A stretch of 64,000 nucleotides of DNA. Source: Helichrysum umbraculigerum. Lineage: Eukaryota; Streptophyta; Magnoliopsida; Asterales; Asteraceae. The translations under genes and the position numbers were made by a program. The notes beneath the pieces were generated by a model. It saw only the letters and a program-made list of their open reading frames with translations, searched no databases and was not told where the DNA came from. Positions 18,634-31,138 of the stretch are shown one piece after another. The first letter of the stretch is position 1, and each line of letters begins with the position of its first letter. The DNA is taken from NCBI GenBank assembly GCA_949592205.1, contig CATIUR010000001.1:333752250-333816249 (forward strand). Reading direction: 5' to 3'.

Positions 18634-21001
18634 TGATCGGGTCCCAGCGGTCGGTCAAGGAATCGCTTCCCTGTCGTTGCGGACCTTCCCGTCGGGACCG
18701 GTGATCGAGTGGGTGGTTTTAAATTTATATAGCTGGGGACCTAAGTTTTACTATAGCTAAGGGTAGTTAGCGATAAGTAATGACTCAGAGTCGTTCTTTA
18801 GATCAACCGTATTGTGAAACCAAGCAGTCAAGACGATCGATTCGATTTAGTAGGCTTTGTAAACAAGAGATTTGATTTTTGGTTTTTAATTACTTAGGTC
18901 CTAAATTAAACTAAATAAACAGCAAAATAAAATTTTAGAAGATAATCAGTATGGAGAGGAGTGTTTGTTGTGATTTCATTAGCCTTAAGGGGAGATGATA
19001 TTTGGGTTGATGTTTTGAAAACGTTCTTTTTAAGTATTTGTATTCTACTTGTTTCAGATACTTATGGTGTAAACACTAGCACCTTACTATTTGATTTCTC
19101 AGATAGAATGTCACTGAGTACTAGGCTATCATGAGTCTGATCATATCAGGCTGCTCTACCCCCAACACTGTCTATGAAGATAAGTGACCCTTCTTGGAGT
19201 TAACTCCTGGGTGCATGAATAAGGTAACAGACCGATATTTAATTTCTGACCGTTCTTAACACCATAAAGTATTCTAATTCAAGTAGAGCATTTAAGACCT
19301 AATTCGGAAAGCGTCTGTTAACTTTTCATCGATGGTTTGTTAGGTTCAGAGCTGGTGGATGACCCAGTGCTGCTCAGAATGTATACACCGACGACCGTTC
19401 CATAGCTTGGGTGTACAGGAACCATTCCAGAAGGAAGGTTCCGACACTTACACGAGGTACTAGGACGTTTTACCGCATTCCATGCCTTGCATATTAATGC
19501 AAGTTAGAGTGTATACACCGACGGCCGTTCCGTAGCTTCCATGCATTTGTACTACACCCGAGGTGGTTCCAGCACTATACTAAGTGATAGGACGTTTTAC
19601 GGTGTTCCACGCGTATTGCACATTTAGGTCACTCTGAACCCGTTTAAACTCAGTTTGTATTAAAGCGTACCCATCTATGATATAAACCAGCCCTCACTTA
19701 ATATTACCCAATAAATCCCTGATTAATTCACGTTGTACTATACATTAGTTTGACGGTATTTCCAAAGCTTCAAAATCAGACCATACATAGATAGCACAGA
19801 TAATTAATTACTCTCAGAACAAGGTTCGCGACTCCTTGTCTTTCAGAGTTTTAACCACGTTTATTGGAGGAAAGGCGATAGATTTGAAAACAGTTTATAA
19901 TCATAGATGAAAAGTTAAACAGACATGGTTTTCAATTATATATTTAAATTAACATCATCCCCCATTATAACGGCTAACTACATCACAACAAACACACAAG
20001 CTAACTACTCACTAATCATGGTAACGAATCCTAAATCTAGCATAATAACAATAGCATGCATTATAACAGATAAGGAAAGAGATAACCGTGATAAATGCGT
20101 AGTCTGAATATAAGCTGAAAGATTACAACGAGCAGAGCCTCGAATATTACAAAAGCACCCCTCCAAGTATCTCCAACAAATATTACAAAGTAGCCCCTCC
20201 ATTAGTCCCGTTAAATATTAACGAGAAACTAACTTCTAACTAAATACCTAACTAACAACTAAACAGAGAGAAAGTGTGTGTGAAGTGAGTGTGTTGATGA
20301 ATTGGTGATGATGAATGTTGTGAAATGAGGAGGTGAAAGCCTCTATTTATAGGCTTACAAGTTACAAATTTACACTCAACACCCTCGCTCCCAATTTGAC
20401 ACTAAAATACACCCTCGAGCTATGAAATTCAACACCAAAAGGGGCGTATTCGACACCAAAAGGGGCGTATTCGGTGGCAAATAGGACGTATTCGGTAGCA
20501 AACGGGGCGTATCCGGCACCATAGAGGGGGTATACCACCCCAAAAGGGGGGTATACCACCCAAAAAGGGGGGTATACGGCCCCATAAGGGGGTATACGGC
20601 CCCTGTGGGGTGGTATCCCCTTGGTCGTGGTCTTGTGCACTGGATCGTAAGTCTTGCGTGCTGGATCGTAACTTGTTTTGGCCCTATCTTCTTTGTTCTT
20701 GGTCGGTTTCCAGCGTTCTTTATGTCCACGCGTTCGTAATTACCTGAAGGTCATAATGAGATAATCAAAGAATAATTTCAAGGTATTATGCTTTAAAAGT
20801 GCTCGTAGAATGTGAACGTATCGTTTGTGCTCTATTTTGTACGTTATTTGGCCATTTTACTTGATTTTTGAAGCAACGCCTTATTTTTAGCCTTAATAAT
20901 GAATTATGGTGAAAAGTATTGATATTGAATGTTTTCAATCATTTTGGGGCTAAAAAGGTGGGAATTATGTACGCAAAAACGTAACTTTTTACGTCCAATC
21001 A
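18634..21001 (-). repeat. Athila-2 3' LTR (2,368 bp)
   Basis: The minus-strand TATA box (TATAAATAG) is at 20,343-20,351. Just upstream (plus coordinates 20,420-20,625) is an array of about 20-bp units containing GGGGCGTATTCGG, then GGGGGTATACC/GG. No coding sequence; the repetitive ORFs over the array are motif artefacts. Confidence 0.93.
20420..20625 (-). repeat. GGCGTATTC / GGGTATAC array in Athila-2 LTR
   Basis: About ten units of roughly 20 bp, of two types: AAAAGGGGCGTATTCGG-like and GGGGGTATACGGCCCC-like. They lie 70-280 bp upstream of the TATA box on the transcribed strand. The other LTR (43,215-43,295 and 53,141-53,250) has one unit fewer at one end and one more at the other. Confidence 0.85.
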
Positions 21002-23416
21002 AATATCCCACACTTAGACGTTGCTTGTCCTCAAGCAATACTTCAACTTTCCTCACTTAAAAAGATGTTTTATGTCCGATTTTTGCGAATTAAAATATTT
21101 CTAAGAACAACCATTCTTCATACAAGTAACATGTTTCAGAAAAATCGAGACAAATAAGATGTTTATTCCAGAAATAAGAAATGAATATCTTTGGGCATGC
21201 TTCTGATTCTCATGATCTTTGGCATACACATGACTTAGGCAATCTCACCGGTGGTCACTCAATTCACTCAAAAGTGTATCGGGTTTCCTATCATTCTAAA
21301 CAAACGAAATCGCTCAAAAGCCAGTCATGCAGCATTCATCGTCATAGGCTTGATCGAGAATCAAATCTCCACCACTTAGGTGAGGACGGTGCTAATTATC
21401 CCAGGACATTCATTGGGGTTGTGTGTGGTGAGGGTTAAAGGGTATGGATAGTGGGATGTTTTTAGGAAAAAGGGTTATGCTTATCTTAGAATTTTTAAAC
21501 TCATGAAAAATTTTATTTAGATATGTTTTTAATGAAAACGGAAACGGATAACGGTAAGGGAGGAAGATAGCTATTTTGACTTCTATCTTTTAGAAAACTC
21601 ATGGAAGATTGTATCTTTTTGAGATCGGAGTTTTTTCGAGAGATTTGAAGCACTTAGCTTTATTTCAATGATATATTTTTGGCTTAGAATTTCTTTGCCA
21701 AGGAATTTCTAAGGAATTTTTATTTTTCTTACTTCCCTTTTTGGGATCCTTTCTTACTTTCATTTTTTCAATCTTTTGATATTTCGAATTTCACTTTGTG
21801 CCAATTTTTCGCACCTCAGGATTCCTGATCTTTTGAGATTTTTGATCATGGAAACGCACACGAGAAATTTTTAGAAAAACACGAAATTTATGATTTTTGA
21901 GTGAAAGCAAAAAGAATATCTAAATAGCGTTTTTCAAAAATTTAAAACTTCCAAGATAAGGTTTTAGTGGGTATGAAAGTGAGTGGGTTTTAAAAACTTG
22001 GGTTTTCAAGAAACGAAAAAGTTAAGGCTCAACAGGGTTTACTAGGCGGATCATCGACACTAAAAGTGAGTATCGGTAGGGTTAGACTTGAAGAGATATG
22101 AGAAAATGGGTTTATTTCCTAGGGAATGTCAAGGTCATCTAATTGCACCTATACCGCGTACGGTACTCACCAATATGGTCTCGAAATGCATACCAGGAGC
22201 AAGTTCTAATTCAGAAATGCATACATCGGCACACACAACAAAAGAATAGTGAAGCATTTAAAATGAATGCTTTATAGGCTCAAGATACCTCACTGCAATA
22301 AATATGGGTTGTATGTGCTTAGTCATGCGCTGCCCCTAAGATAATAATTTCTTAATTTGAGAAATTCCTACCTTATTTACACTATTTTCCAAAATAACTT
22401 ACTCATATTTCAAAATGGCTCCTCTTAGAAACATTAAAATTCAAAAATAACAGAGCTAACTGAATGAGTAGCTGTCTACTGTCGAAGTTAAGCTCATGCT
22501 TTTCTTTCTTTAAAGCAAAAATTTTGAAAATTTTTATCAATTTGTAAAGTGAGGAACATTTTCCGTGTTGCTATTTGGACATAAAATCTATCTAAGGTAT
22601 TCTATACCGCTATCCCACACTTAGAGGAACATTGTCCCTAATGTTCTCTTCAGTGGAGATTTTACTGGAAGTAAAATCCCACACTTAGAGTTTGAACATG
22701 TAAGAAAATGTTTCTCAAGTGTTAATTTTGGGCTGGAATCCCACACTTAGTGATAAGCTTAGGATATGGTATATATTACTTTTATTAATTAACAGTACTA
22801 CGTAAAGCAAAAAGATAAAAACAGAGAAAGGATGAAGAAACTCCCCAAATAGCTAAAACTGAATATCTGAATATATGCCGAGAAGATGAAAGTCTTTGTT
22901 TTAAGGCAACTCCATGAGGATTATTCAGCTTTAGGGGGATTTGCCTTTGATTAGGAGCTTTGCCTTCCATTTCAACCATCATTTGTGAATCAATCTCTTA
23001 AGTGTGAACACGTTGGATATACCTTTTAACTCCATATTTTTGCAATAAGAAAGAATCACTGTCTCAGAATGAAAAGATGTTTTCTATTACAAATCATTTT
23101 GTAGAACATATATTTTTAAACGAGTTCGAGCATAATGCATAAAAGTAGTATGCAAGTACCTCAAATGCTCGAAACATATGAACTAATTTTCTGAAAGTAT
23201 TTTCCTATTTTTCTGAGATAAGTGATTTTTGCAAAAGATGAGTTTGTGACTTAAAATATTTTAAAAAATATTTTTTGAGGCATATCCAAGTGTGAAGTAT
23301 ATTCAGAGATTTATCTTCACTTATTAACACACCAAAAACACACGTATTATTCCACGGGTTGCCTCCCGAGAAGCGCTGCTTTTAGAGTCGAGAGCTCGAC
23401 TTTCCTTCCTTCAGAA
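21002..23416 (-). other. Athila-2 noncoding 3' region with conserved signals
   Basis: There is no gene. The terminal polypurine motif TAAGTGTGGGAT is at 21,005-21,017 (plus strand ATCCCACACTTAG), with hairpin TTGCTTG-TCCT-CAAGCAA at 21,021-21,038. Three further motif copies are at 22,612-22,624, 22,676-22,688 and 22,738-22,750, the first with a hairpin at 22,628-22,645. Two blocks shared with Athila-1 and Athila-3 lie at about 21,190-21,400 and 22,150-22,340. Confidence 0.85.
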
Positions 23417-23990
23417 TCAGTGAGTGGCGGAACTTCCAGGTCCAATGGTGCTGGAAGGTGGAAACCTGGAATAGAATCTCAAGAAGTGGCGAGTGATGAC
23501 CTGAGTGATGTTTGGGATTCTTTCCACATGAAGAGGGAAGCTTTCAAAGTGTTTTTCAGCAACCCTTTGTAAGTGAAGGAGATCCCAGGTGATATCATCG
23601 ACTGATTTTGAGATGACTCCGTTGGGATTAAAGATGAGGGTCCCATTGGATCTGATAACCTCACGCTCAGGACGTTCTCCTCTTAAGGAATCCATGAAAC
23701 CAAATAAGCGCAGATGTACATCTTCATGATCGGTTGTGCTGGGGTCTCATCCTAGTGCATGGATGGATCCTTGAATACCCTGGAGAAGCTGTCTCTGATG
23801 ATTGGAATATGTGAGGTTGGAATTCCGGAAGATGTTCAAGATTCTGTAGTAAACCTCACGTAGACCATCATGGAATAGCTGTCTGGGCTCTTCTGAGGGA
23901 ACAGTGCCAAAGATTTCTGAGAGTCGTTCCGTGACAAATTTTGCAGTGTTATTGTTCCATCTGGTATGGAAGATGGGATGGCACGCGTCC
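23417..23990 (-). pseudogene. Athila-2 ORF2, C-terminal part
   Basis: The minus-strand frame, ending at 23,417, encodes a segment homologous to the C-terminal half of Athila-3 ORF2. FHDGLREVYYRILNIF aligns with FYSGCKEILRQLILVF, SNHQRQ with NNHQHRQ, and DDITWDLLHL with DYITFGLHGL. In a 64-residue stretch I count 18 identities by hand. One in-frame TGA lies at 23,747-23,749. The segment starts exactly at the left edge of Athila-1, which interrupts the gene; the N-terminal part is at 37,897-38,648. Function unknown. Confidence 0.8.
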
Positions 23991-26582
23991 TGATGTGACC
24001 CAAAAAGTCATGTTTTTAAGAGTATATTTCCACACTTTTTGGACTATTCTTTGGTGAAAACATTTCAAAACCATCATTATTTACCAAAAATCACCAAGGT
24101 AGTCTAAATATAGACACTGCTGCAAAAATCGGTTAAAACATCCAAATAACACGCAAACCGAGGCAAAACAATCACCTTAAATTTTCCGTTCTTAATATTC
24201 TTGTGGAAATAGATCTTAATTCATATTTTATGATTCCATAGGGAAATCCAAGACCGGAGGTGAAAGAATCAGAAGAAACGGACGAAAGACGGAGAAGATA
24301 CAAGTCTAGAAGCACGCCAATCGTCATCCGGAACACGCAAAAGCTAAACATTTCCAAAATTGGCACACTCAGTGCCATTAAAAGCGTAACGGAATAACGA
24401 AGCCAACGGCGCAAGAATCAAGCAAATCGGAGCCCAAACAAAGAAGATACGGATGAACCAAGCAACCGAGGAACAAGCGGAGGCCAAACGGAGCACCAAC
24501 CCCCCCTGGACACCTAGGTACCGTATACGGTACCCTAGGTGCCATATACGGCCCTATGGGTGCTGTATACGGGGGTGTTTGCTTTGTGAGGTGCCGTTTG
24601 ACCCCCCTGGGTCCAGTACCCCCCGTATGCGCTTTGATGCTTGTTCTTTATGCTTTAGGACTTGTACCAAGCTTCAACCTCCTCATCTATAAATAGAGGA
24701 CTCCTCTCATTCATTCAACACACCTCATTTTCATTCTTTCATACTTTCTCTCTCTAAACTCTCTCTCTCTAGATTTAGGTTAGCATTCTCTCTCTAGCAC
24801 TACTCTTAGGAGTTAGAGGAGAATTAGTAGGTTAGAGTAGAAGCTCTCAGTAGCTTTTGTACGGAGTTACTCTGAGACTTCAGATTTGTGAAGATTTGTC
24901 TGTATTACTCTCGTATTCAGGTTTAATACAATCTCTCGCATTTATTCTTTTAATTATGCTTTCTTATTATGCATGCTTAGGAATGAATGCTAGAATTATG
25001 CTAGGCTAGACAAATCAATGTTTGTTGTGATGTATGCAATGTTAGGATAGTTATGATATAATACACAATTGGGGATAACACCATTATGAAACAATGGAGG
25101 TAACGTTATACGGCTTTCATTTGTATAGCGCCGGAATCATCACGAATGTGTGTAGTACGGAACGTGGAAGCTATGAAAGTCGTGGGCACAATCCGTTGTG
25201 GAAATAATGATTCCCAATTGTGAACATACTGTTACTCTGTCTGTGTAAGTTTAAAACTGTTTGCAAACTTATAAGCTGAACCTCTGATTATTTATCTATC
25301 CAACTTATGATGTGGTTTGTATCCTCCTCCCTAGAACCTGGCCAATTGCTAGAAGTAGGATTGCCAACTATTCTGTGTATGATGATCAATGAACTCAACA
25401 TAGTCGTTGTTCCCTTGATTGAAACACATCCGAGGGACACGAAGCATAGGATTAGAGATAGATTAGGTTCATGTTTGTTTGTTGTGTATCTTTGGGACAA
25501 CTTCCGGGATATTCATGATTTGATTATTAGGTCAGTTAATGTGATGGCTAGTGTTCCGTCATATTGCATGTTCTTGTTTGATTGTTGCTTAGGTACTTCA
25601 TGCTAGACATACGTAAACATTATCACCGCCCTGCTGATTAGATTTTCGTAAACATAATAAACATAATACAGATAGGTTAACATGTATGTATTAGTTGTAA
25701 TGATTGTATGATTAATGATGAACAATTCAGCTGACCGTTAGACAGATTATCCCAACCGGTTCCGCGGGTTAAACCCTGTTCATGTTATTGTTCACTGAAC
25801 AATTCATGCCATGATACTAACGTCCTCCGGATGTCTGTAAATGGGGACCTGGATTAGAGGATAGTTGTCAGTTGAATTGGTCTGTACATTTGGGAGAACT
25901 TCCGGTGTACTGGACATTCTATAACTGCTATCCATGTGACATATTATATATCTGATTGCGGACAACTCTACGTTAGGTATATAGTAGGATCGTAGTTGTA
26001 GCTCATTAAGAAATACAGGAATATCTAGTGAGTAATCTGGAACCCTAATTGGTATAACGGAAAAGCTGTAAAACGCCCGAGTATCCGGTATAGCGTTAAC
26101 ATACATACGTGGGAAACCGAGTAAAGGTCGTAGGCATAATACTTTATCTACCAATTAAGTTTCTATGACCTCACCGGATTAATCATCACATCTAGTAAAA
26201 TTATCCCTCATAACTATCCATCCATATAACATTACTGAAGTCACAGCAAACATATTCCTTATCTTGATTTCTCTGCGTACTCCGTACAAACCCCTGTCTT
26301 TAATTTAGTTTTTAGTTTAGAAAACAAACCAACCTATCAAAAAAAGTTTTAAAAATCCCAGCTAAATTACAAAAGATAATTAATCCTCCTAGATTCCCAT
26401 GCCCGTTGTAGTTTGAAGAACGACACATGAGTCATACATACCGCTTACTGCCCTTTAGGTCTTTAAGTTGTATCAAAACTTAGGATTCCTAGCATAATAA
26501 AAATAAAACACACTGTCCGCGCGCCCTTGCCGGAAGGTTCAACGACCGGAGTAAAATCCGACCGACCGCGGGGTGTACGACA
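23991..26582 (+). repeat. Athila-1 5' LTR
   Basis: It starts TGATGTGACC and ends GTGTACGACA. An 18-bp perfect palindrome, GGTACCGTATACGGTACC, is at 24,517-24,534, followed by two further GTATACGG-type copies to about 24,576. The TATA box TATAAATAG is at 24,688-24,696, followed by CT-rich leader sequence. The rest of U5 is noncoding; the ORFs seen in it are repeated in the other LTR and are not genes. Confidence 0.95.
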
Positions 26583-26588
26583 AGTTTT

Positions 26589-26606
26589 TGGCGCCGTTGC
26601 CGGGGA
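26589..26606 (+). promoter_or_regulatory. Athila-1 primer binding site (tRNA-Asp)
   Basis: TGGCGCCGTTGCCGGGGA, complementary to the 3' end of plant tRNA-Asp(GTC), lies six bases after the 5' LTR end. Confidence 0.92.
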
Positions 26607-26774
26607 CTACAACGACCGACTTTAGGAATTTAGTTATCTTAGTTATTTAGCGACCCTTTCGGGAGATCAATATCATCCGGAAGTTACTTGCTTTATTCTT
26701 AGTTTAATTAGTTTAATTAGATTAATTTAGATTAGTTTTTCTTTTCCGTAACCCTAATTTCTACCTTACGAGTT

Positions 26775-27209
26775 ATGACGAACCGTATCACGCTCGCCTC
26801 ATCAATCAAGCCACTGCTAGAGGGACGAGGAGGACCGATCGTAGCACCAACCGACGAAACCCTTGAAATTAAGCCTCACTACATAAAAATGATTAAATCT
26901 GAGTGTCAGTTTCATGGTCTTTCGGTTGAAAACTCAAACGCCCATCTCAACAAGTTCATCAACCTTACCGACTCCTTCGATATAATAGGAACCAATAGAG
27001 ACCTTCTTCGACTCCATCTGTTTCCTTATTCTCTATCTTCTCGAGCCTTAACCTGGTTTTATGATTTCAAACCCAATTCGATTCATACATGGGAAGAGAT
27101 GGCTACTAAGTTTCTAGCTAAGTACTTTCCTCCTTCCACGCAAACCAAGCTTAAGACCGACATTGCTAACTTCCGTCGGGAAACTAACGAATCATTAAGC
27201 AAGGCTTAG
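26775..27209 (+). pseudogene. gag: Athila-1 gag, N-terminal part (144 aa, broken)
   Basis: This is the capsid domain of an Athila-type gag. The start MTNRITLASSIKPLLEGRGGP matches the starts of the other two Athila gags in the window (RITLA..KP.(L/I)EGRGGP). The Retrotrans_gag core contains WEEMATKFLAKYFPPST. The frame is closed by a TAG at 27,207-27,209, a position where the other two elements have Trp, and a one-base deletion follows near 27,237. The rest of gag continues in the next ORF. The 190-bp leader between primer site and ATG is noncoding. Confidence 0.88.
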
Positions 27210-27250
27210 GAACGATTTAAGAATCTTATCGGAAATGTCAAAACCATCAG

Positions 27251-29062
27251 TTGGCTGAAACGAATCTGGTCTGCACATTCTACAACAGCTTAAATCCTCA
27301 GCACCAACAAACCCTCGATGTTGCTTCATCCGGAAACTTCATGCAACATACTTCAGACGAGGCTTGGAAGTTGATTGAGACGATAACGATACACCATCAT
27401 GACTTGGAGCCAGATGAATCCACTTCAGAGGAAAGGAATACTTCAGATCAAGCCTTGGACATCTTGAAAACTCAACTCAAATCCATCTCTAAAGTTGTCA
27501 AGGACTTGCAAGAATCTTCTAAACCCATGCAAAAGAAGAAACTCCAAAGGCTCTTCCCAAACAGACGGGTCAACGAAGAAATTCTTGACACCACTGGTAG
27601 AAACCCTGACCAATCCTTTCATACTAAACCATTCGTTCAGCGGTTAACCACACTACCCCCGTCTCAATCTTTAGTTCTCTCTACTCCTACCCAATTGACT
27701 TCTCGTCTAAACAATACGATTTTCAATAACTTCATGGTTGAGCAAAATAATACAAACAAACGAATTCTTGATTTTCAAAACCAAAATGATTATTTGCTCA
27801 GGATTTCAAATGATTTAATTAAAAACATGGAGGATAATGTTAAAAGGTTGTTTTTAAAAGTTGAGGAGAAGCAAAGGGAGGAAGCGATCTACAATTCTGT
27901 CTTTCACTCATCCTATGAGCACGATGACATGCTTGTAGTCACTAGAGGAGGAAAAGAGACTAAGAACGAGAAAATCATAGATATCCCTTCGAATGAACCT
28001 TCTACTTCTCTACCTACTAACTCGGTACAAGCTGACTCTCCTGTCGCTTCTCCTGAGCCAGAACCTTCTAAAGCCCCAGAAGTTTCTAAACCCGTTCGAA
28101 TACCTTTCCCTGGTAGGCTTAAGAAAGAGAAACAAGAAGCTCAATTTGGAAAATATCTAGAAATGTTCAAAAGCCTACACTTAAACGTTAGATTATTAGA
28201 TGCTTTAGTAGAAATGCCCAGTTGTGCTAAATTCTTTAAGGAACTGATATCCAACAAAGAAAAACTTAGACAGATAATTAACTTGCCCCTAGATGCCGAG
28301 TGCTCTCTAATTATGCAACAAGGACTACCTTCTCAGCTTGGAGATACTGGCCGTTTCACTATTCCTTGTTATCTTCAGGATGTTCAAATAAGTAACGCCT
28401 TAGCTGACCTAGGAGCTAGTGTAAACCTCATGCCATTCTCGCTTTATAGGAAACTAGGATTAAACGAACTCTTGCCTACACGTATGACCATCCAATTAGC
28501 AGATAGATCAGTTAAACTCCCTCGAGGAATTGCTGAAGATATTATGGTCCGTGTCGACAAATTCGTCTTTCCAGTTGATTTCGTTGTTATGGATATTGAA
28601 GAGGACACCCAGGTTCCACTCATCCTTGGCAGACCTTTCCTAAACACTGCCAAGGCCGTCATTGACGTAAATGAAAAATCTTTAAAACTCCGAGTTGGAA
28701 CTGAAGAGGTCACCTTCAATGTTGATAAACTAATGAAACGGCCTGTGGGAGAAGATCTTGGTCTTGTAGATTCTATGCAGGAAATAATTGAAGAGCACTT
28801 GGAAGAGATCCTCGCAGTAAGCAGCATTAACCCCCTTCCCAATACTATCATCACTTCAAGAATACTCTGTGAAGAAGGTGCGGGTCTATGCTCAGCTATC
28901 TCGGATTCTTCCAACGCATCTGGAGAGTTACTATTTCCTTTAAAGAATTCCGAGCCGCAGCTTAATTCCATCTTAACTGCTCCACTTGGATATAGCACTC
29001 CTGTCACTCTACTACGAAGGAACCCGACTTCTGAAGTAGATCATTCATCTCTCTCAAAGTAA
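27251..29062 (+). CDS. gag-pro: Athila-1 gag C-terminus and aspartic protease (603 aa)
   Basis: It continues gag (TFYNSLNPQHQQTLDVAS, then AWKLIETITIHHHD), a coiled-coil/linker region, and a retropepsin-like domain: ALADLGASVNLMPFSLYRKL holds the active-site Asp in a DLG context, with VPLILGRPFLNTAKAVID as the second strand region. No zinc knuckle is seen. The frame ends in a TAA at 29,060-29,062. Pol starts in the same frame nine codons later without any other stop. Confidence 0.88.
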   Translation: MAETNLVCTFYNSLNPQHQQTLDVASSGNFMQHTSDEAWKLIETITIHHHDLEPDESTSEERNTSDQALDILKTQLKSISKVVKDLQESSKPMQKKKLQRLFPNRRVNEEILDTTGRNPDQSFHTKPFVQRLTTLPPSQSLVLSTPTQLTSRLNNTIFNNFMVEQNNTNKRILDFQNQNDYLLRISNDLIKNMEDNVKRLFLKVEEKQREEAIYNSVFHSSYEHDDMLVVTRGGKETKNEKIIDIPSNEPSTSLPTNSVQADSPVASPEPEPSKAPEVSKPVRIPFPGRLKKEKQEAQFGKYLEMFKSLHLNVRLLDALVEMPSCAKFFKELISNKEKLRQIINLPLDAECSLIMQQGLPSQLGDTGRFTIPCYLQDVQISNALADLGASVNLMPFSLYRKLGLNELLPTRMTIQLADRSVKLPRGIAEDIMVRVDKFVFPVDFVVMDIEEDTQVPLILGRPFLNTAKAVIDVNEKSLKLRVGTEEVTFNVDKLMKRPVGEDLGLVDSMQEIIEEHLEEILAVSSINPLPNTIITSRILCEEGAGLCSAISDSSNASGELLFPLKNSEPQLNSILTAPLGYSTPVTLLRRNPTSEVDHSSLSK

Positions 29063-29086
29063 GAAATTCTGAAGACTCTTAAAAAC

Positions 29087-31138
29087 ATGGAGTCAATGCT
29101 TAAAACACCTGCTTTGCAACCATCTGAAGGTTGTGAAAATCCAGAAATCACCATCAGCAAGTCTTCATCAGCTCAATTTCAGAGATTTGCAACAACTAAC
29201 AAAGGAAAAGAAATTATCACTGAAGAAAATGCAATCTCTCAATCTTCCCAAGTAAAATATGAGCTGAGAAAAGATGAGATGTCCAACAATACAGAATGGG
29301 TTGAGATAGCATCAGCCGACATTCCGGAATCACCTGCAATGGAGTCAGATTATCAAACAACGTACGACGAGCTTAAAAGAGACGAGATTGCCAGGATGAA
29401 ACCATCTACTGAAGAACCACCCGAATTGGAACTAAAGGAACTTCCCCCACACCTTGAATATGCTTTTCTTGAAGGAACTTCACACTTACCGGTTATCATA
29501 TCTAAAGAATTGAAGCCCGAAGAGAAAGCAAGGCTGGTACAGGTTCTAAAGTCACACAAGAAGGCGATTGCTTGGAAGATCTCTGACATACAAGGAATTA
29601 GTCCAAACTACTGCACGCATAAGATCTTAATGGAAAACGACTTTAGACCATCAGTTCAAAGGCAAAGGAGAGTCAACCCGAAGATTCAAGACGTGGTGAA
29701 AAAGGAGGTTATCAAACTCCTGGATGCCGGTCTGATCTACCCTATCTCAGATTCCCCATGGGTTAGCCCAGTTCAGGTCGTCCCAAAGAAAGGAGGCATG
29801 ACGGTCATCGCTAATGAAAAAAATGAATTGATTCCAACACGAACCGTCAATGGTTGGAGGGTGTGTATCGACTACCGGAAACTGAATGAAGCTACACACA
29901 AAGATCATTTTCCTCTACCATTCATTGATCAGATGCTCGAAAGGTTATCAGGAAACGAATTCTATTGCTTCCTTGATGGCTTCTCAGGCTATTTTCAGAT
30001 ACCTCTCGATCCGAAGGACCAAGAAAAGACGACGTTTACTTGTCCCTATGGAACATTTGCTTACCGACGTATGCCTTTTGGTTTATGTAATGCACCTGCG
30101 ACTTTTCAAAGGTGCATGGTAGCAATCTTCCACGACATGATTGAACAATGCATGGAAGTGTTCATGGACGATTTCTCAGTTTTTGGGGATTCGTTCACCA
30201 CTTGTCTTTCTAACTTGGATAGGATGCTTGCTCGATGTGAAGAATCAAACCTAGTTCTGAATTGGGAGAAATGTCACTTCATGGAGAAAGAAGGCATAGT
30301 TCTTGGACACCGCATTTCAAAATCTGGAATTGAAGTTGACAAAGCAAAAGTTGAGACCATCTCGAAGCTTCCACCCCCTACTTCTGTGAAAGCCATCCGA
30401 AGTTTTCTAGGTCACGTCGGATTCTACCGTCGCTTTATTAAGGATTTCTCTAAGATTTCTCGACCTATGACTCATCTTCTCGAAAAAGATACTCCGTTTG
30501 ACTTTACAGATGAATGTCTCAAAGCTTTCAACTACCTGAAGGATCAGCTTGTACATGCACCGATCATGGTTGCCCCCGATTGGAGTCTTCCATTTGAAAT
30601 CATGTGCGACGCCAGTGATTTCGCTGTTGGAGCTGTACTGGGACAGCGGAAGGAGAAACACTTTCAACCAATATACTACGCCAGCAAAACGCTCACGGAT
30701 TCTCAAGAAAACTACACCACTACAGAAAAGGAGCTGCTTGCGGTAGTATTTGCTTTCGATAAATTTCGTTCTTATCTAATCTTGTCCAAAACTATTGTCT
30801 ATACAGATCACTCCGCTTTGAAATACCTTTTCAAGAAGCAAGATGCTAAACCGCGCCTTCTACGATGGATTCTACTCCTACAAGAATTTGATATTGAGAT
30901 AAAAGATAAGAAAGGAGCAGAAAATGTCGCGGCCGATCATCTTAGCCGATTGGAAAATCCATCAATGGAGAAGTTGCACGAGAACGATATTCAAGATCAG
31001 TTCCCCGAAGAACAACTCATGACTATAGGAGGCTACCAACAAGGGTCACAGTTCACACACAACCCTTGGTATGCCGACTTCGCCAATTATCTGGTAGGAA
31101 ACATCGTACCAAAAGGAATGCCAACCTCTCATAAATGA
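29087..31138 (+). CDS. pol: Athila-1 pol: RT and RNase H (683 aa)
   Basis: This is a Ty3-gypsy reverse transcriptase and RNase H. RT begins near residue 210 (IKLLDAGLIYPISDSPWVSP), CIDYRKLNE is near 260, and the catalytic FMDDFSVFGDSF near 358; FMDD instead of the usual YIDD or YVDD is typical of Athila. RNase H has CDASDFAVGAVLG near 506, then YTTTEKELLAVVFAFDKF and HSALKYLF. The ~200 residues before RT are linker. The ORF is closed by a TGA at 31,136-31,138. The frame continues through the integrase region with one more TGA, so pol was one ORF to 32,338. Confidence 0.93.
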   Translation: MESMLKTPALQPSEGCENPEITISKSSSAQFQRFATTNKGKEIITEENAISQSSQVKYELRKDEMSNNTEWVEIASADIPESPAMESDYQTTYDELKRDEIARMKPSTEEPPELELKELPPHLEYAFLEGTSHLPVIISKELKPEEKARLVQVLKSHKKAIAWKISDIQGISPNYCTHKILMENDFRPSVQRQRRVNPKIQDVVKKEVIKLLDAGLIYPISDSPWVSPVQVVPKKGGMTVIANEKNELIPTRTVNGWRVCIDYRKLNEATHKDHFPLPFIDQMLERLSGNEFYCFLDGFSGYFQIPLDPKDQEKTTFTCPYGTFAYRRMPFGLCNAPATFQRCMVAIFHDMIEQCMEVFMDDFSVFGDSFTTCLSNLDRMLARCEESNLVLNWEKCHFMEKEGIVLGHRISKSGIEVDKAKVETISKLPPPTSVKAIRSFLGHVGFYRRFIKDFSKISRPMTHLLEKDTPFDFTDECLKAFNYLKDQLVHAPIMVAPDWSLPFEIMCDASDFAVGAVLGQRKEKHFQPIYYASKTLTDSQENYTTTEKELLAVVFAFDKFRSYLILSKTIVYTDHSALKYLFKKQDAKPRLLRWILLLQEFDIEIKDKKGAENVAADHLSRLENPSMEKLHENDIQDQFPEEQLMTIGGYQQGSQFTHNPWYADFANYLVGNIVPKGMPTSHK

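Noticed and set aside
18509..18760. 83-aa ORF
   Set aside because: It crosses the junction of copia A LTR and Athila-2 LTR (GGTTA at 18,629-18,633), so it cannot be an old gene.
20362..20729. Tyr/Pro-rich repetitive ORF (YPPFGVVYP-like), also at 53,066-53,361
   Set aside because: Translation of the GGGGGTATAC array in the Athila-2 LTR; unit number differs between the two LTRs and there is no gene context.
25288..25606. 70-99 aa ORFs in Athila-1 LTRs, repeated at 36,598-36,916
   Set aside because: Present in both LTRs because these are copies; open on both strands and unlike any protein known to me.
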